Assembly: GCF_019635935.1 (NCBI RefSeq)
Contig: NZ_JAHBYN010000001.1
Coordinates: 2,633,532 to 2,697,531, forward strand
Length of the DNA stretch: 64,000 nt
Reading direction: 5' to 3'
Source of the DNA: Parvibaculum sp.
GTDB lineage: Bacteria; Pseudomonadota; Alphaproteobacteria; Parvibaculales; Parvibaculaceae
In this document: piece by piece, positions 53,381 through 63,877 of the stretch
Layout of the letters: each line of letters begins with the position of its first letter
Position numbering within the stretch: the stretch's first letter is position 1
Program-made: the position numbers and the translations under genes
The notes under the pieces: generated by a model
Seen by the model: only the letters and a program-made list of their open reading frames with translations
Told to the model about the DNA's origin: nothing
The model's database searches: none

Positions 53381-53491
53381 CGCCTTTATAGAGCTTGTGC
53401 ATCGAGGGTGCACGACCGAAAAGTGGCCGGCAGCAGAGTTCGATTGCAGAGCGGATCGAGCCGCCATCTAGTTCGCTTTTCGGAGAACACC

Positions 53492-54694
53492 GTGAAGATA
53501 GAAGACGTTGTACGCAACAACGAAACCCGATTTACGCGCCTTCCGGCCATCCTTCAGTTTGCTGAGCAGTCTGCTTTCAATGAAGTCTATGGTTTTGCGG
53601 GTAGTCAGGGCGTCACAGTTCTGGAAGGCCAACGTCTGGTTCCGGTTGGAAAGCCGTCGAAGACCGTCTACATATTCATGCATCCAAGTTCGACGCTTCA
53701 GTTACTTCCCATGCCGCAAGCTTTAGCCAGCGCTGGCATGCATGTGATCTGCGCCGCGAGCCGCTATCCCAAGCAGGACAGCGCCCTCATCATGGAGAAG
53801 GTGGCGATCGATCTGGGCGTCTGGATTCGCTGGGCGAAGGAATCCTGCGGTTATGAGCGTGTAATTCTTGTTGGCTGGTCCGGTGGCGGATCGCTGTCTC
53901 TCTTCTATCAAGCCGAAGCTGAACATCCAACGATCACTCACACGCCTGCGGGAGATCCGGTGAACCTGGTCGATGCGGGATTGATACCGGCCGACGGCGT
54001 GATCTTCATCGCGGCGCATAAATCGCGCGCAGAACTACTCACGGAATTTCTAGACCCCTCCATCCGCAACGAACTCGATCCTGATGACCGCGATCTTGAG
54101 CTGAGCATTTACGACGAGGACTGCCCGCACAAACCTCCCTTTGATGCGGCTTTCATCGCGCGGTTTCGGGAGGCGCAGATCGCGCGCAACCACCGCATCA
54201 CGGCCCGATGCCAGGAACAGCTCGAGAAATTCAGGAAGACTCGATCTGCTGAAGTCGAGCGCGGCTTCGTTGTTTATCGCACGATGTGCGATCCGCGCTG
54301 GATTGACTCTACGATAGAGCCTAACGACCGAAAGCCCAACTGGTCCTATCTCGGCGAGCCGCGCATGGCGAATGTGATCCCGGCGGGATTGGCGAGATAT
54401 GCAAGTCTCAGATCGTGGCTCAGCCAATGGAGCTACAACTGCTCGAACGTCACTGTTCCGAAAACAGCGCCGCGCATTCGCAAAACACCGGTCTTTCAAA
54501 TCGAGAATTCCGCCGACGATGCAGTGCCGGCAAGCCACAACGCGGCGGTCCGCGACGCTCTCGGAACGTCCGACAGGGAATATCTGATAATCAAAGGCGC
54601 CACACATTACTACGTCGGTCAGCCCGATTTGCTGAAGCAGTGCATCGATGCTGTTTACGACTGGAGCATGCGCAAGGGGTTGTTGACATCTTGA
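53492..54694 (+). CDS. Alpha/beta hydrolase of an uncharacterised family (member 2)
   Basis: A GTG at 53492 with GGAG 6 bp upstream is the likely start; the frame is open from 53408. The 400-residue protein has Ser in VGWSGGGS and the same arrangement as the gene at 42581, including [14 protein letters not shown] and a WLSQWS segment. The His is in GATHYYVG. It heads the leuCDB-E1E2E3 series and is controlled by a dyad-motif promoter, so it should act on an intermediate before the LeuCD step. Confidence 0.75.
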   Translation: MKIEDVVRNNETRFTRLPAILQFAEQSAFNEVYGFAGSQGVTVLEGQRLVPVGKPSKTVYIFMHPSSTLQLLPMPQALASAGMHVICAASRYPKQDSALIMEKVAIDLGVWIRWAKESCGYERVILVGWSGGGSLSLFYQAEAEHPTITHTPAGDPVNLVDAGLIPADGVIFIAAHKSRAELLTEFLDPSIRNELDPDDRDLELSIYDEDCPHKPPFDAAFIARFREAQIARNHRITARCQEQLEKFRKTRSAEVERGFVVYRTMCDPRWIDSTIEPNDRKPNWSYLGEPRMANVIPAGLARYASLRSWLSQWSYNCSNVTVPKTAPRIRKTPVFQIENSADDAVPASHNAAVRDALGTSDREYLIIKGATHYYVGQPDLLKQCIDAVYDWSMRKGLLTS

Positions 54695-54753
54695 GCAAAT
54701 GTTCTCCGTCTGAAATCAGGTATGGCGTCCCGTCCGGTTCGAAACCCCGAACC

Positions 54754-56142
54754 ATGTACGACAAAATATGGGATGCGCATCTGGTCGAGCTGAACGAGGA
54801 CGGCACCGGCCTCCTCTATATCGACCGGCATCTCGTGCATGAGGTCACGAGTCCGCAGGCTTTCGAGGGTTTGCGCATGAGCAAGCGCCCGGTTCGCGCA
54901 CCGGAAAAGACGCTCGCCGTGGCTGATCACAACGTGCCGACGACCGACCGCTCGAAAGGCATCGCCGACCCCGAGAGTCACATTCAGGTCCAGACGCTCG
55001 AAGACAATACGAAAGCCTTCGGCATCCAGTATCTGCCGATGAGCGACATCCGTCAGGGCATCGTCCATATCGTCGGACCGGAGCAGGGCTTCACGCTGCC
55101 CGGCACCACTATCGTCTGCGGCGATAGCCATACGTCCACACATGGCGCATTCGGCGCGCTGGCCCACGGCATCGGCACGTCGGAAGTTGAGCATGTGCTG
55201 GCGACCCAGACGCTGATCCAGTCCAAGGCGAAGAACCTACGCATCAACGTCGTCGGCAAGGCACCCAAGAGCTTCACCGCCAAGGACATCGCGCTTGCTG
55301 TCATCGGCCATATCGGTACAGCGGGCGGCACCGGCTATGTCATCGAGTATGCCGGCGAGGCGATCCGCGATCTGTCGATGGAAGGCCGTATGACCGTTTG
55401 CAACATGACCATCGAAGGCGGTGCGCGTGCGGGCCTCATCGCGCCCGATGAGAAGACCTTCGCCTATGTGATGGGCCGTCCCCGTGCGCCGAAGGGTCCA
55501 GCCTGGGAAGCCGCCGTTTCATATTGGAAGACGTTGCCGTCGGACGAAGGCTCGCATTTCGACCGCGAGGTGATCATCGACATCGCGAACCTCCCGCCGA
55601 TGATTACCTGGGGCACGAGCCCCGAAAACGTCATCAAGATCACCGACCGCATCCCCGATCCGGCGCTAGTCGCCGACGAGGGCAAGAGGCATGCGCTTGA
55701 GCGCTCGCTGATTTACATGGGCCTCACGGCAGGCACGCCGATCACGGATGTGAAGATCGACCGCGTTTTCATCGGTTCCTGCACCAATGGCCGCATCGAG
55801 GATCTGCGCGCCGCCGCCGCCATCGCCAAGGGCCGTCATGTTGCTTCCACCGTCAATGCGATGGTCGTGCCAGGTTCAGGTCTTGTGAAGGCGCAGGCTG
55901 AAGCCGAAGGTCTCGACAAGGTGTTCATCGAAGCAGGTTTCGAATGGCGTGAACCCGGCTGCTCGATGTGCCTTGCCATGAATGCCGACAAGCTCCAGCC
56001 CGGCGAACGCTGTGCCTCCACGTCCAACCGCAATTTCGAAGGCCGTCAGGGTCGCGGCGGTCGTACGCATCTCGTTTCGCCCGAAATGGCAGTCGCGGCG
56101 GCGATTGCGGGTCATTTCATCGACGTCAGGGAGATGGATTGA
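54754..56142 (+). CDS. leuC: 3-isopropylmalate dehydratase large subunit-like
   Basis: ATG at 54754 ([12 protein letters not shown]) is chosen; a TTG at 54691 overlapping the hydrolase stop would add 21 residues. The 462-residue protein has the aconitase-type cluster ligands in GSCTNGR and PGCSMCL and substrate loops [12 protein letters not shown] and SPEMAVAAA. With LeuD it moves a hydroxyl group between adjacent carbons of a malate derivative through an alkene. Its place in a catabolic cluster without leuA suggests a dedicated substrate, possibly citraconate/citramalate. It could instead be a normal leucine gene set placed here by chance. Confidence 0.92.
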   Translation: MYDKIWDAHLVELNEDGTGLLYIDRHLVHEVTSPQAFEGLRMSKRPVRAPEKTLAVADHNVPTTDRSKGIADPESHIQVQTLEDNTKAFGIQYLPMSDIRQGIVHIVGPEQGFTLPGTTIVCGDSHTSTHGAFGALAHGIGTSEVEHVLATQTLIQSKAKNLRINVVGKAPKSFTAKDIALAVIGHIGTAGGTGYVIEYAGEAIRDLSMEGRMTVCNMTIEGGARAGLIAPDEKTFAYVMGRPRAPKGPAWEAAVSYWKTLPSDEGSHFDREVIIDIANLPPMITWGTSPENVIKITDRIPDPALVADEGKRHALERSLIYMGLTAGTPITDVKIDRVFIGSCTNGRIEDLRAAAAIAKGRHVASTVNAMVVPGSGLVKAQAEAEGLDKVFIEAGFEWREPGCSMCLAMNADKLQPGERCASTSNRNFEGRQGRGGRTHLVSPEMAVAAAIAGHFIDVREMD

Positions 56143-56146
56143 AACG

Positions 56147-56752
56147 ATGGACAGGTTCAACAAGCTGATGGGGGTTGCGGCGCCGCTGCCAATGATCAAT
56201 GTCGATACCGACATGCTCATTCCGAAGCAATTCATGAAAACGATCAAGCGCACGGGCCTCGGGAAAAGCCTGTTTCTCGATATGCGTTACGACGACAAGG
56301 GCAAGGAGAAGCCGGATTTCGTATTGAACAAGCCCGCTTATCGTCATGCGAAAATTCTCGTCACCGGTGACAACTTCGGATGTGGCTCGTCGCGCGAACA
56401 TGCGCCCTGGGCACTCCTGGATTTCGGCATTCGCTGCGTCATCGCACCGAGCTTTGCCGACATCTTCTACAACAACTGCTTCCAGAACGGCATTCTGCCG
56501 ATCATGTTGCCACAGTCGGAAGTCGACAAGCTGATGGACGATGCCGAGCGTGGTCAGAACGCCATCGTCGCCATCGACCTTTCAGCCCAGGAAATTCGTA
56601 GGCCGGATGGTGGCGTCATCGCCTTCGACATTGATCCCTTCCGCAAGCATTGCTTGCTCGAAGGCTTGGACGGCGTGGGTTTGACGCTGAAGAAGGAAGA
56701 CAAGATTTCCGACTATGAGTTCCGCCACAAGATGAAACAGCCCTGGCTTTGA
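56147..56752 (+). CDS. leuD: 3-isopropylmalate dehydratase small subunit-like
   Basis: The start at 56147 follows the LeuC stop by 4 bp. The 201-residue swivel domain has [20 protein letters not shown] and [15 protein letters not shown], which carry the residues that bind and orient the substrate carboxylates. It forms the isomerase with LeuC. Confidence 0.93.
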   Translation: MDRFNKLMGVAAPLPMINVDTDMLIPKQFMKTIKRTGLGKSLFLDMRYDDKGKEKPDFVLNKPAYRHAKILVTGDNFGCGSSREHAPWALLDFGIRCVIAPSFADIFYNNCFQNGILPIMLPQSEVDKLMDDAERGQNAIVAIDLSAQEIRRPDGGVIAFDIDPFRKHCLLEGLDGVGLTLKKEDKISDYEFRHKMKQPWL

Positions 56753-56874
56753 GTTCGTGCTTTTGAGACGCGTGACAAGCTCGCGCTCCGCAGCATGAGA
56801 TAATTCTGCTGAAGTCCTCATCCGGGGGAGCCGCGAAACGGTGTCTCGGAGGACGGTGAACCGAAGAAGAGAAA

Positions 56875-57984
56875 ATGAGCACAAAGAAAATCTTGATTGT
56901 CGCCGGCGACGGTATTGGTCCGGAAGTGATGGGCCAGGTTGAGCGCGTTATTGGCTGGTTTGCCAAGCACCGTGATTTCTCCGTGAGCCTGGAACACGAG
57001 CTCGCCGGAGGCTGCTGCTACGACGTACATGGCGTCGCCATAACTGATACGACGATGGAAAAGGCTATGAAAGCCGATGCCGTGTTCCTTGGCGCGGTCG
57101 GTGGGCCTCAATGGGACCATGTTCCCTATGAAGTGCGCCCGGAAGCAGCTCTTCTCCGTCTGCGTAAGGATCTCGAACTCTTCGCAAACCTGCGTCCCGC
57201 ACTTTGTTTTGCGGCGCTCGCCGACGCCTCATCGTTGAAGCGCGAGCTGGTTGAAGGTCTAGACATCATGATTGTGCGGGAGCTTACAGGCGGCGTTTAT
57301 TTCGGTGAGCCGAAAATGATCGAAGACATAGGGAACGGCGAACGTCGCGGTGTTGACACGCAGGTCTATACGACCAGCGAAATCCGCCGCATCGCCGAGG
57401 TTGCTTTCGAACTCGCTCGAAAGCGTAGTGGTCACGTTACTTCGGTCGAAAAACGCAATGTAATGCGGACGGGCGTACTTTGGTATGAGGACGTTTCCAG
57501 ACTGCGTGCCGAGCGCTATCCGGATGTCAAGCTCGAACACATGCTCGCCGACAATTGCTGTATGCAGCTTGTCCGCGACCCCAAGCAATTCGACGTCATC
57601 GTCACCGACAATCTTTTTGGCGACATGCTGTCCGACGTCGCATCGATGCTGACGGGCTCACTCGGCATGCTGCCGTCGGCCTCTCTCGGTGCGAAGGACT
57701 CGAGCGGCAGGGCGAGGGCGATGTATGAGCCAGTGCATGGAACCGCCCCCGACATAGCGGGAAAAGGGATAGCGAACCCAATTGCCTCGATCCTCTCCTT
57801 TGCAATGGCCTTGCGCTACACATTTGAGCGTGGTCAATGCGCCGATCTTCTGGAAAAGGCCGTCGACGCTACGCTGGCAAAGGGTCTGCGCACCGGCGAC
57901 ATCATGCAGGCGGGCATGACAAAGGTAGGCACCGTACAGATGGGCGACGCAATCCTCGCCGAACTTACACAACTGAACGGGTAG
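56875..57984 (+). CDS. leuB: 3-isopropylmalate dehydrogenase-like
   Basis: This is a 369-residue protein with the NAD-dependent beta-decarboxylating dehydrogenase motifs [46 protein letters not shown] and the metal site [19 protein letters not shown]. It oxidises and decarboxylates a 3-substituted malate to a 2-oxoacid. A gap of 122 bp separates it from leuD. Given the 2-oxoacid dehydrogenase complex directly downstream, the product is probably fed to that complex. Substrate specificity cannot be read with certainty. Confidence 0.93.
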   Translation: MSTKKILIVAGDGIGPEVMGQVERVIGWFAKHRDFSVSLEHELAGGCCYDVHGVAITDTTMEKAMKADAVFLGAVGGPQWDHVPYEVRPEAALLRLRKDLELFANLRPALCFAALADASSLKRELVEGLDIMIVRELTGGVYFGEPKMIEDIGNGERRGVDTQVYTTSEIRRIAEVAFELARKRSGHVTSVEKRNVMRTGVLWYEDVSRLRAERYPDVKLEHMLADNCCMQLVRDPKQFDVIVTDNLFGDMLSDVASMLTGSLGMLPSASLGAKDSSGRARAMYEPVHGTAPDIAGKGIANPIASILSFAMALRYTFERGQCADLLEKAVDATLAKGLRTGDIMQAGMTKVGTVQMGDAILAELTQLNG

Positions 57985-57999
57985 TGGTGAGAATGCAGC

Positions 58000-60687
58000 A
58001 TGGGTGAGAAGTCTGTCTTCCCCACCGTCTATACGACGGTGCCCGATGCAGATCCTTTGGAAACAAAGGAGTGGCGGGAGGCGCTGCAAGCCGTTATCCG
58101 CGCCGGCGGCGAAGAGCGAGGGCGTTTCCTGCTGCAGCAGCTCGAAGATGAAGCGCGTAATCTCGGCATCGCGGGCTACGGGCAGCCTTACTCGGCCTAT
58201 CGGAACACCATTCCACTGAATAAACAGGGCTCTTATCCGGGTGACCTCGATCTGGAAGAGCGCATCATCGGCATCATTCGCTGGAACGCACTTGCCATGG
58301 TGGCTCGGGCGAACCAGGCCTATGGCGAACTCGGCGGTCATATTGCGAGCTATGCGTCGGCTGCCGAAATATTCGAAGTGGGTTTCAACCATTTCTTTCG
58401 CGGAGATGAGGCAGAGCAGGGAGCGGACCTCGTTTATTTCCAGCCTCATTCGGCGCCAGGCATCTACGCCCGCGCCTTTCTGGAAGGCCGCTTGAGCGAA
58501 GAGCTTCTCGCCAACTACCGGCGGGAAACGCGTGGCGAAGGTCTTGCTTCTTATCCGCATCCATGGCTGATGTCGGATTTTTGGCAATTTCCTACGGGAT
58601 CGATGGGCCTCGGTCCGATCAGCGCCATCTATCAGGCGCGCTTCATGCGTTATCTGGAAGACAGAAATCTCACTGCCACGGACCGGCGTCACGTTTGGGG
58701 AACATTCGGTGATGGTGAGATGGACGAACCGGAATCGATTGGTGCGCTGACGCTTGCCGCACGAGAGAAACTCGATAACCTTACCTTCATTATCAACTGC
58801 AATCTTCAGCGCCTCGACGGCCCCGTGCGAGGCAACGGACAGATCATCCAGGAACTCGAATCCCTGTTCACAGGTGCGGGCTGGAATGTAATCAAGGTGT
58901 TATGGGGATCGGACTGGGACGCGCTCTTCTCGCGCGATGCCAGCAACGCCTTGTTGCGCCGCTTTGCGTCGACCGTGGACGGCAAGTACCAGACCCTTGG
59001 CGCGAAAGACGGTGCTTATAACCTGAAGAATTTCTTCAATGAAGATCCGGAACTGCGCGCGCTCGCCGCGCATATGACGGATGCGGAAGTGGATGCGTTA
59101 AAACGCGGCGGCCACGACATGCGCAAGTTGCATGCGGCCTTCGCCGCCGCGCGCGATCATCGCGGTGGGCCGACGGTCATTCTCGCCAAGACCAAAAAAG
59201 GTTACGGCATGGGGGGTGCAGGCGAATCACGCATGACCGCGCATCAGACGAAGAAGCTCGATATCGACGGATTGAAAATTTTCCGTGATCGCTTCCGTCT
59301 ACCGCTAAGCGATGACGACCTCGCGCATTTGCGTTTCTACAAACCTGCCGAGGACAGTCCAGAACTTATCTATCTGCGCCGCCGCCGTTCCGTGCTTGGT
59401 GGCAATTTGCCCGTACGACGTCGCAAGGCGGAACCGCTGCCGGTGCCACCCCTCTCCGACTATGCGCAATTTGCATTGCAGGCTGACGGGAAGGAAATGT
59501 CGACCACGATGGCGGCCGTGCGCATGCTCGGCGGTCTATTGAAAGACAGGGTACTGGGCCCGCGCGTCGTACCGATCGTCGCCGACGAAGCGCGCACCTT
59601 CGGCATGGCGAACCTCTTCCGTCAGGTCGGTATCTATTCGCCAGTCGGACAGCTCTATGAGCCGGAAGATGCTGGTTCGATGCTCTACTACAGGGAGGCG
59701 AAAGACGGTCAGATTCTGGAAGAGGGCATTACCGAGGCTGGCGCCATCTCGTCATGGGTGGCTGCCGCGACTTCCTACAGCGTGCATGGTCTGCCAATGC
59801 TGCCCTTCTATATCTATTATTCGATGTTCGGATTTCAGCGTGTCGGCGATCTGATCTGGGCGGCAGCGGATCAACGAGCGCGCGGCTTCCTGTTTGGTGC
59901 CACCGCTGGACGCACGACGCTGAGTGGCGAAGGTCTTCAGCATCAGGATGGACACAGCCATATGGCGGCCGCGGGTATTCCTAACTGCCGCGCCTATGAC
60001 CCGGCTTTCGCCTGCGAACTCGCCGTCATCATGGACCACGGCATGAGGCAAATGTTGGAGGGGCAAGAAGACGTTTTCTACTACGTCACCTTGATGAACG
60101 AGAACTATGCTCAGCCCTCGCTGCCTGAGGGCGTCGCGAGCGACATCATAAAAGGTATGTATCGCTTCGGTAGTCGGAAGGTACCCCAGTCAAAGGCCAA
60201 GGTGCGTCTGCTTGGGTCCGGCGCCATACTGATGGAAGTGATCGCAGCAGCGGAGCTACTTGCGGAGGACTGGCAGATCGAAAGCGAGATCTGGAGCGTG
60301 ACAAGCTTCAGCGAGCTTGCCCGTGACGCGCGCGACTCCGAACGCTGGAACCGGCTGCATCCGAATGACAAGCCGCATCGTAGCCATCTTGAAACATGCC
60401 TCGCAGGCGAAGCGCCGGTTGTGGCTGCGACAGATTACATTCGCGCCTATCCCCAGCTTGTCGCCACCTATCTCGAGGGGCGCTACGTGACGCTCGGCAC
60501 CGACGGCTTTGGGCGCAGCGACACGCGCACCGCCTTGCGGGGCTTTTTTGAAGTGGATCGCCATCACGTGGTGCTGGCCGCCCTGCAAGCGCTGGTGCAG
60601 GAAGGCACACTTCCGCAGAAAGCACTAGCCACAGCCATCCGGCGTTACGGAATCGATCCCGATTCTCCCGCGCCATGGACAGTTTGA
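58000..60687 (+). CDS. aceE: Homodimeric 2-oxoacid dehydrogenase E1 (AceE type)
   Basis: This is an 895-residue single-chain E1, close to E. coli AceE length. The thiamine-diphosphate motif is GDGEMDEP ending in INCNLQRLDG, and HSAPGIYARAFLEGRL belongs to the family's active site region. Most alphaproteobacteria have a two-chain PdhA/PdhB E1 instead, so this AceE-type enzyme in a catabolic cluster looks dedicated or acquired. It decarboxylates a 2-oxoacid and passes the acyl group to E2. Confidence 0.92.
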   Translation: MGEKSVFPTVYTTVPDADPLETKEWREALQAVIRAGGEERGRFLLQQLEDEARNLGIAGYGQPYSAYRNTIPLNKQGSYPGDLDLEERIIGIIRWNALAMVARANQAYGELGGHIASYASAAEIFEVGFNHFFRGDEAEQGADLVYFQPHSAPGIYARAFLEGRLSEELLANYRRETRGEGLASYPHPWLMSDFWQFPTGSMGLGPISAIYQARFMRYLEDRNLTATDRRHVWGTFGDGEMDEPESIGALTLAAREKLDNLTFIINCNLQRLDGPVRGNGQIIQELESLFTGAGWNVIKVLWGSDWDALFSRDASNALLRRFASTVDGKYQTLGAKDGAYNLKNFFNEDPELRALAAHMTDAEVDALKRGGHDMRKLHAAFAAARDHRGGPTVILAKTKKGYGMGGAGESRMTAHQTKKLDIDGLKIFRDRFRLPLSDDDLAHLRFYKPAEDSPELIYLRRRRSVLGGNLPVRRRKAEPLPVPPLSDYAQFALQADGKEMSTTMAAVRMLGGLLKDRVLGPRVVPIVADEARTFGMANLFRQVGIYSPVGQLYEPEDAGSMLYYREAKDGQILEEGITEAGAISSWVAAATSYSVHGLPMLPFYIYYSMFGFQRVGDLIWAAADQRARGFLFGATAGRTTLSGEGLQHQDGHSHMAAAGIPNCRAYDPAFACELAVIMDHGMRQMLEGQEDVFYYVTLMNENYAQPSLPEGVASDIIKGMYRFGSRKVPQSKAKVRLLGSGAILMEVIAAAELLAEDWQIESEIWSVTSFSELARDARDSERWNRLHPNDKPHRSHLETCLAGEAPVVAATDYIRAYPQLVATYLEGRYVTLGTDGFGRSDTRTALRGFFEVDRHHVVLAALQALVQEGTLPQKALATAIRRYGIDPDSPAPWTV

Positions 60688-60735
60688 TCTGGAAGCCATA
60701 GTGAATATCCGGTGTCTGCTGAATGGAATTGCAAG

Positions 60736-62004
60736 ATGAGCACGACAAGAGAGGTGACGGTTCCAGATGTCGGCGATTTCAAGAACATCCCGGTGATCGA
60801 AATTCTGGTGAAGCCCGGCGATATCGTGAAAGTTGACGACCCCTTGATGACGCTTGAAAGCGACAAGGCGACGATGGAAGTACCTGCGCCGTTCGCTGGC
60901 ACGGTGAAAGAGCTAATGGTCGCTATTGGCGCAAAGGTCAGCGAGGGAACACTCATTGCGATAGTCGAGGAGATAGATGAGGCCACACCGGTCGTCACGG
61001 TCGAGAAAGTGATTGCGGAGCCTCCACTCTTGTCTCCAGCGACATCGCAAGTTCTTTCAGCTCCGGCCCCCGTGCCCACACCAGCGCCGCCGCCTGAAAT
61101 ACATCTACCGGCCCATGCAAGTCCCTCCCTGCGCCGTTTTGCCCGTGAACTTGGCGTCGATATCGACCGGGTTATCGGCACAGGTCCAAAGGGACGCATT
61201 CAACGCGAAGACGTGTTGGTCCATGTCAAACAGCACATGCGGCACGACACTGAAGCCGGCGGGGGGGGAGGCCTCGACCTTTTGCCTTGGCCGCAGATCG
61301 ACTTCGCGAAATTCGGCGACGTCGAACGTATGCCTCTGTCCCGTCTGCGCAAGATTTCCGGCCCAAATCTCGCCCGCAACTGGGTGATGATCCCGCATGT
61401 GACAAACTTTGATGAAGCGGATGTCACCGATCTCGAGACATTCCGTCTGAAGGTCAACAAGGAGAATGCCGACGCCGGGATCAAGGTCACGATGCTGGCC
61501 TTCCTGATCAAAGCAGCCGTGTCGACGCTCAAGGCATTTCCTGAGTTTAACTCTTCGCTTGAAGGCGAGGAACTTGTGCTCAAGCGCTATTACCACATGG
61601 GTTTTGCGGCGGATACGCCTAACGGTCTCGTCGTGCCGGTGATCAGAGATGCGGATAAAAAAGGTGTTCTCGAAATCGCGTCCGAAATGGCAGCGCTGGC
61701 GCGTGGCGCGCGCGACGGGAAACTGAAGGCCACCGATATGCAAGGCGGTTGCTTTTCCATTTCTTCGTTGGGCGGCATTGGCGGAACGGGCTTCACCCCC
61801 ATTGTCAACGCGCCGGAGGTGGCAATTCTCGGCGCTGCCAAGGCGGAGATGAAGCCTCTCTGGAACGGCAGCGAGTTCCGTCCTCGGCTCGTTCTTCCAT
61901 TGAGCCTGTCCTGGGATCATCGCGTGGTTGATGGCGCCGCAGCAGGGCGCTTCCTTCATCACCTCGTTGGCTTGCTCGGCGATTTCCGCCGCATTCTTCT
62001 GTGA
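60736..62004 (+). CDS. aceF: 2-oxoacid dehydrogenase E2 (single lipoyl domain)
   Basis: The start at 60736 (MSTTREVTVPDVGD) begins the lipoyl domain. The 422-residue protein has one lipoyl domain (residues 1-78, lipoyl Lys in ESDKATME), a Pro/Ala linker, a peripheral subunit binding domain (PSLRRFARELGVDI), and a catalytic domain ending with SLSWDHRVVDGAAAG (catalytic His and Asp). It transfers the acyl group to CoA. It precedes the E3 gene by 11 bp. Confidence 0.92.
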   Translation: MSTTREVTVPDVGDFKNIPVIEILVKPGDIVKVDDPLMTLESDKATMEVPAPFAGTVKELMVAIGAKVSEGTLIAIVEEIDEATPVVTVEKVIAEPPLLSPATSQVLSAPAPVPTPAPPPEIHLPAHASPSLRRFARELGVDIDRVIGTGPKGRIQREDVLVHVKQHMRHDTEAGGGGGLDLLPWPQIDFAKFGDVERMPLSRLRKISGPNLARNWVMIPHVTNFDEADVTDLETFRLKVNKENADAGIKVTMLAFLIKAAVSTLKAFPEFNSSLEGEELVLKRYYHMGFAADTPNGLVVPVIRDADKKGVLEIASEMAALARGARDGKLKATDMQGGCFSISSLGGIGGTGFTPIVNAPEVAILGAAKAEMKPLWNGSEFRPRLVLPLSLSWDHRVVDGAAAGRFLHHLVGLLGDFRRILL

Positions 62005-62015
62005 GCGCGCAGGTT

Positions 62016-63467
62016 ATGAGCGATATGGAATGCGATCTGGTTGTACTCGGCGCTGGTCCCGGCGGCTATTCGGCTGCCTTCCGCGCCGCTGACCTCGGAT
62101 TGAGGGTGGTGCTGGTCGAGCGCTATTCGACGCTGGGCGGTGTTTGCCTGAACGTCGGTTGCATTCCGTCTAAGGCCTTGCTGCATGTCGCCGCCGTCGC
62201 CGAAGGAACCGCAGCGCTTGCGTCACACGGCTTTGCATTTGGAAGGCCGCAGGTTGATCTTGGCAAGCTTCGAAATTGGAGGGACAAGGTTGTCGGAAAG
62301 CTCACCGGTGGCCTTGCCGGCATGGCCCGCTCGCGCAAAGTCGATGTTGTGCGTGGCGTCGGCGTCTTTGTCGATGCTTATCATCTGGAGGTTGCGCTGA
62401 CCGCTGGTGACCGAGCTGCGGAAGTGGCCGAGAAAAGAACGGTATGTTTCAAGCATTGCATAATTGCCGTCGGGTCGCGAGCGGTGCGGCTGCCTTTCCT
62501 GCCGGATGATCCCCGCATCGTTTCCTCGACGGGCGCGCTGGCTTTGCGTGAAGTGCCAGCGCGCATGTTGGTGATCGGTGGCGGCATTGTCGGTCTCGAA
62601 ATGGCGACCATCTATTCAGCTCTCGGCGCCCGCATCGACGTTGTCGAGGCGCTTGACGGCTTGATGCAAGGGCCCGACAGGGATCTCGTGAAGATATGGG
62701 AGAAGAGAAACACCCATCGTTTCGATCGGATCATGCTTCGAACGAAAGCTATCTCGGCGACGGCGAAGCCGGATGGCATCTGGGTGAGCTTTGCGGGTGA
62801 CGCGGCACCAACCGAGCCTGAGCGATATGACCTCGTTCTGGAATCTATGGGCCGCGTTCCAAATGGCGACCGGATCGGTGCAGACAAAGCAGGAGTGGTC
62901 TTATCGGACAAGGGCTTCATCCCGGTGGATAGGCAGATGCGCACCAATGTTCCGCACATTTTCGCGGTGGGCGATGTCGCTGATACGCCGATGCTCGCCC
63001 ATAAGGCCGTGCATCAAGCGCATGTTGCCGCTGAAGTGGCAGCTGGCCGCGAGAGTTTCTTCGACACCCGCGCAATCCCGAGCGTCGCTTACACAGATCC
63101 TGAATTAGCATGGGTGGGGCTGACCGAAGATGATGCGATGAAGCAAAACATCGCGATCAGCGTCGGCAGGTTCCCTTGGGCCGCATCAGGCCGGGCGATT
63201 GTGAACGGTTGCGATGACGGGGTCACCAAGCTGATTTTCGGCAAGGAGAGCGGACGTCTGGTCGGTGGAGGCATCGTCGGACCCCATGCCGGCGACATGC
63301 TGGGTGAAATTGTTCTGGCGATAGAGATGGGCGCCGACGCAATCGACATAGGCAAAACCGTACATCCTCATCCAACTCTGGGTGAAACGATCGGTATGGC
63401 AGCGGAGGTCTATGAAGGCATATGTACCGATCTGCCACCTCAGCGGAATAAATCCGAGGTCCTATAA
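62016..63467 (+). CDS. lpd: Dihydrolipoyl dehydrogenase (E3)
   Basis: The ATG at 62016 is preferred over a GTG at 62001 that overlaps the E2 stop. The 483-residue flavoprotein has the FAD loop LGAGPGGYSAAF, redox disulfide CLNVGCIPSK, the NAD loop IGGGIVGLEMA and the C-terminal HPHPTLGETI that completes the partner's active site. It reoxidises the lipoyl group of E2. Its stop overlaps the MerR start as TAATG. Confidence 0.94.
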   Translation: MSDMECDLVVLGAGPGGYSAAFRAADLGLRVVLVERYSTLGGVCLNVGCIPSKALLHVAAVAEGTAALASHGFAFGRPQVDLGKLRNWRDKVVGKLTGGLAGMARSRKVDVVRGVGVFVDAYHLEVALTAGDRAAEVAEKRTVCFKHCIIAVGSRAVRLPFLPDDPRIVSSTGALALREVPARMLVIGGGIVGLEMATIYSALGARIDVVEALDGLMQGPDRDLVKIWEKRNTHRFDRIMLRTKAISATAKPDGIWVSFAGDAAPTEPERYDLVLESMGRVPNGDRIGADKAGVVLSDKGFIPVDRQMRTNVPHIFAVGDVADTPMLAHKAVHQAHVAAEVAAGRESFFDTRAIPSVAYTDPELAWVGLTEDDAMKQNIAISVGRFPWAASGRAIVNGCDDGVTKLIFGKESGRLVGGGIVGPHAGDMLGEIVLAIEMGADAIDIGKTVHPHPTLGETIGMAAEVYEGICTDLPPQRNKSEVL

Positions 63468-63877
63468 TGCTTCCGAACAGCCAAAACTCTTTCACCGTGC
63501 GGGAAATGGCGCTTGCCGTCGGAAAGACGGAAAGAACAGTCCGTTTTTATGAGGAAAAGGGAATAATCGGTGGGGAAAAGCATGGGGGAAGACGCTACTA
63601 CGACGGAAATAGCCTGCAGCGCCTTCGCTTCGCGCTTCACGCCAAAGAGGCGGGTTTTCTTCTGAATGAGATAAGGACGCTTCTCGATCTCTGTGAACGG
63701 TCGGCCAAGCATGAACGGCTATCTGTTGTCTTACAGGAATGCCGAAAGAAATCGAATGAGTTGATAAAGCAAAAAGCTGAGATTGAACGTCAAATACGCG
63801 GATTGAGCAGGTGGATAGAGCGATTCGAATTTCTGAAGCCGGGAGAAGCTCTTCGAAGCGCAAACCTCAATCGCTAA
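63467..63877 (+). CDS. MerR-family regulator
   Basis: This is a 136-residue protein with a MerR DNA-binding domain (TVREMALAVGKTERTVRFYEEKGII) and a coiled C-terminal helix. No metal-binding Cys cluster is seen. It is translationally coupled to the E3 gene (TAATG) and is probably a local regulator of the leuCDB-E1E2E3 genes. Confidence 0.85.
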   Translation: MLPNSQNSFTVREMALAVGKTERTVRFYEEKGIIGGEKHGGRRYYDGNSLQRLRFALHAKEAGFLLNEIRTLLDLCERSAKHERLSVVLQECRKKSNELIKQKAEIERQIRGLSRWIERFEFLKPGEALRSANLNR

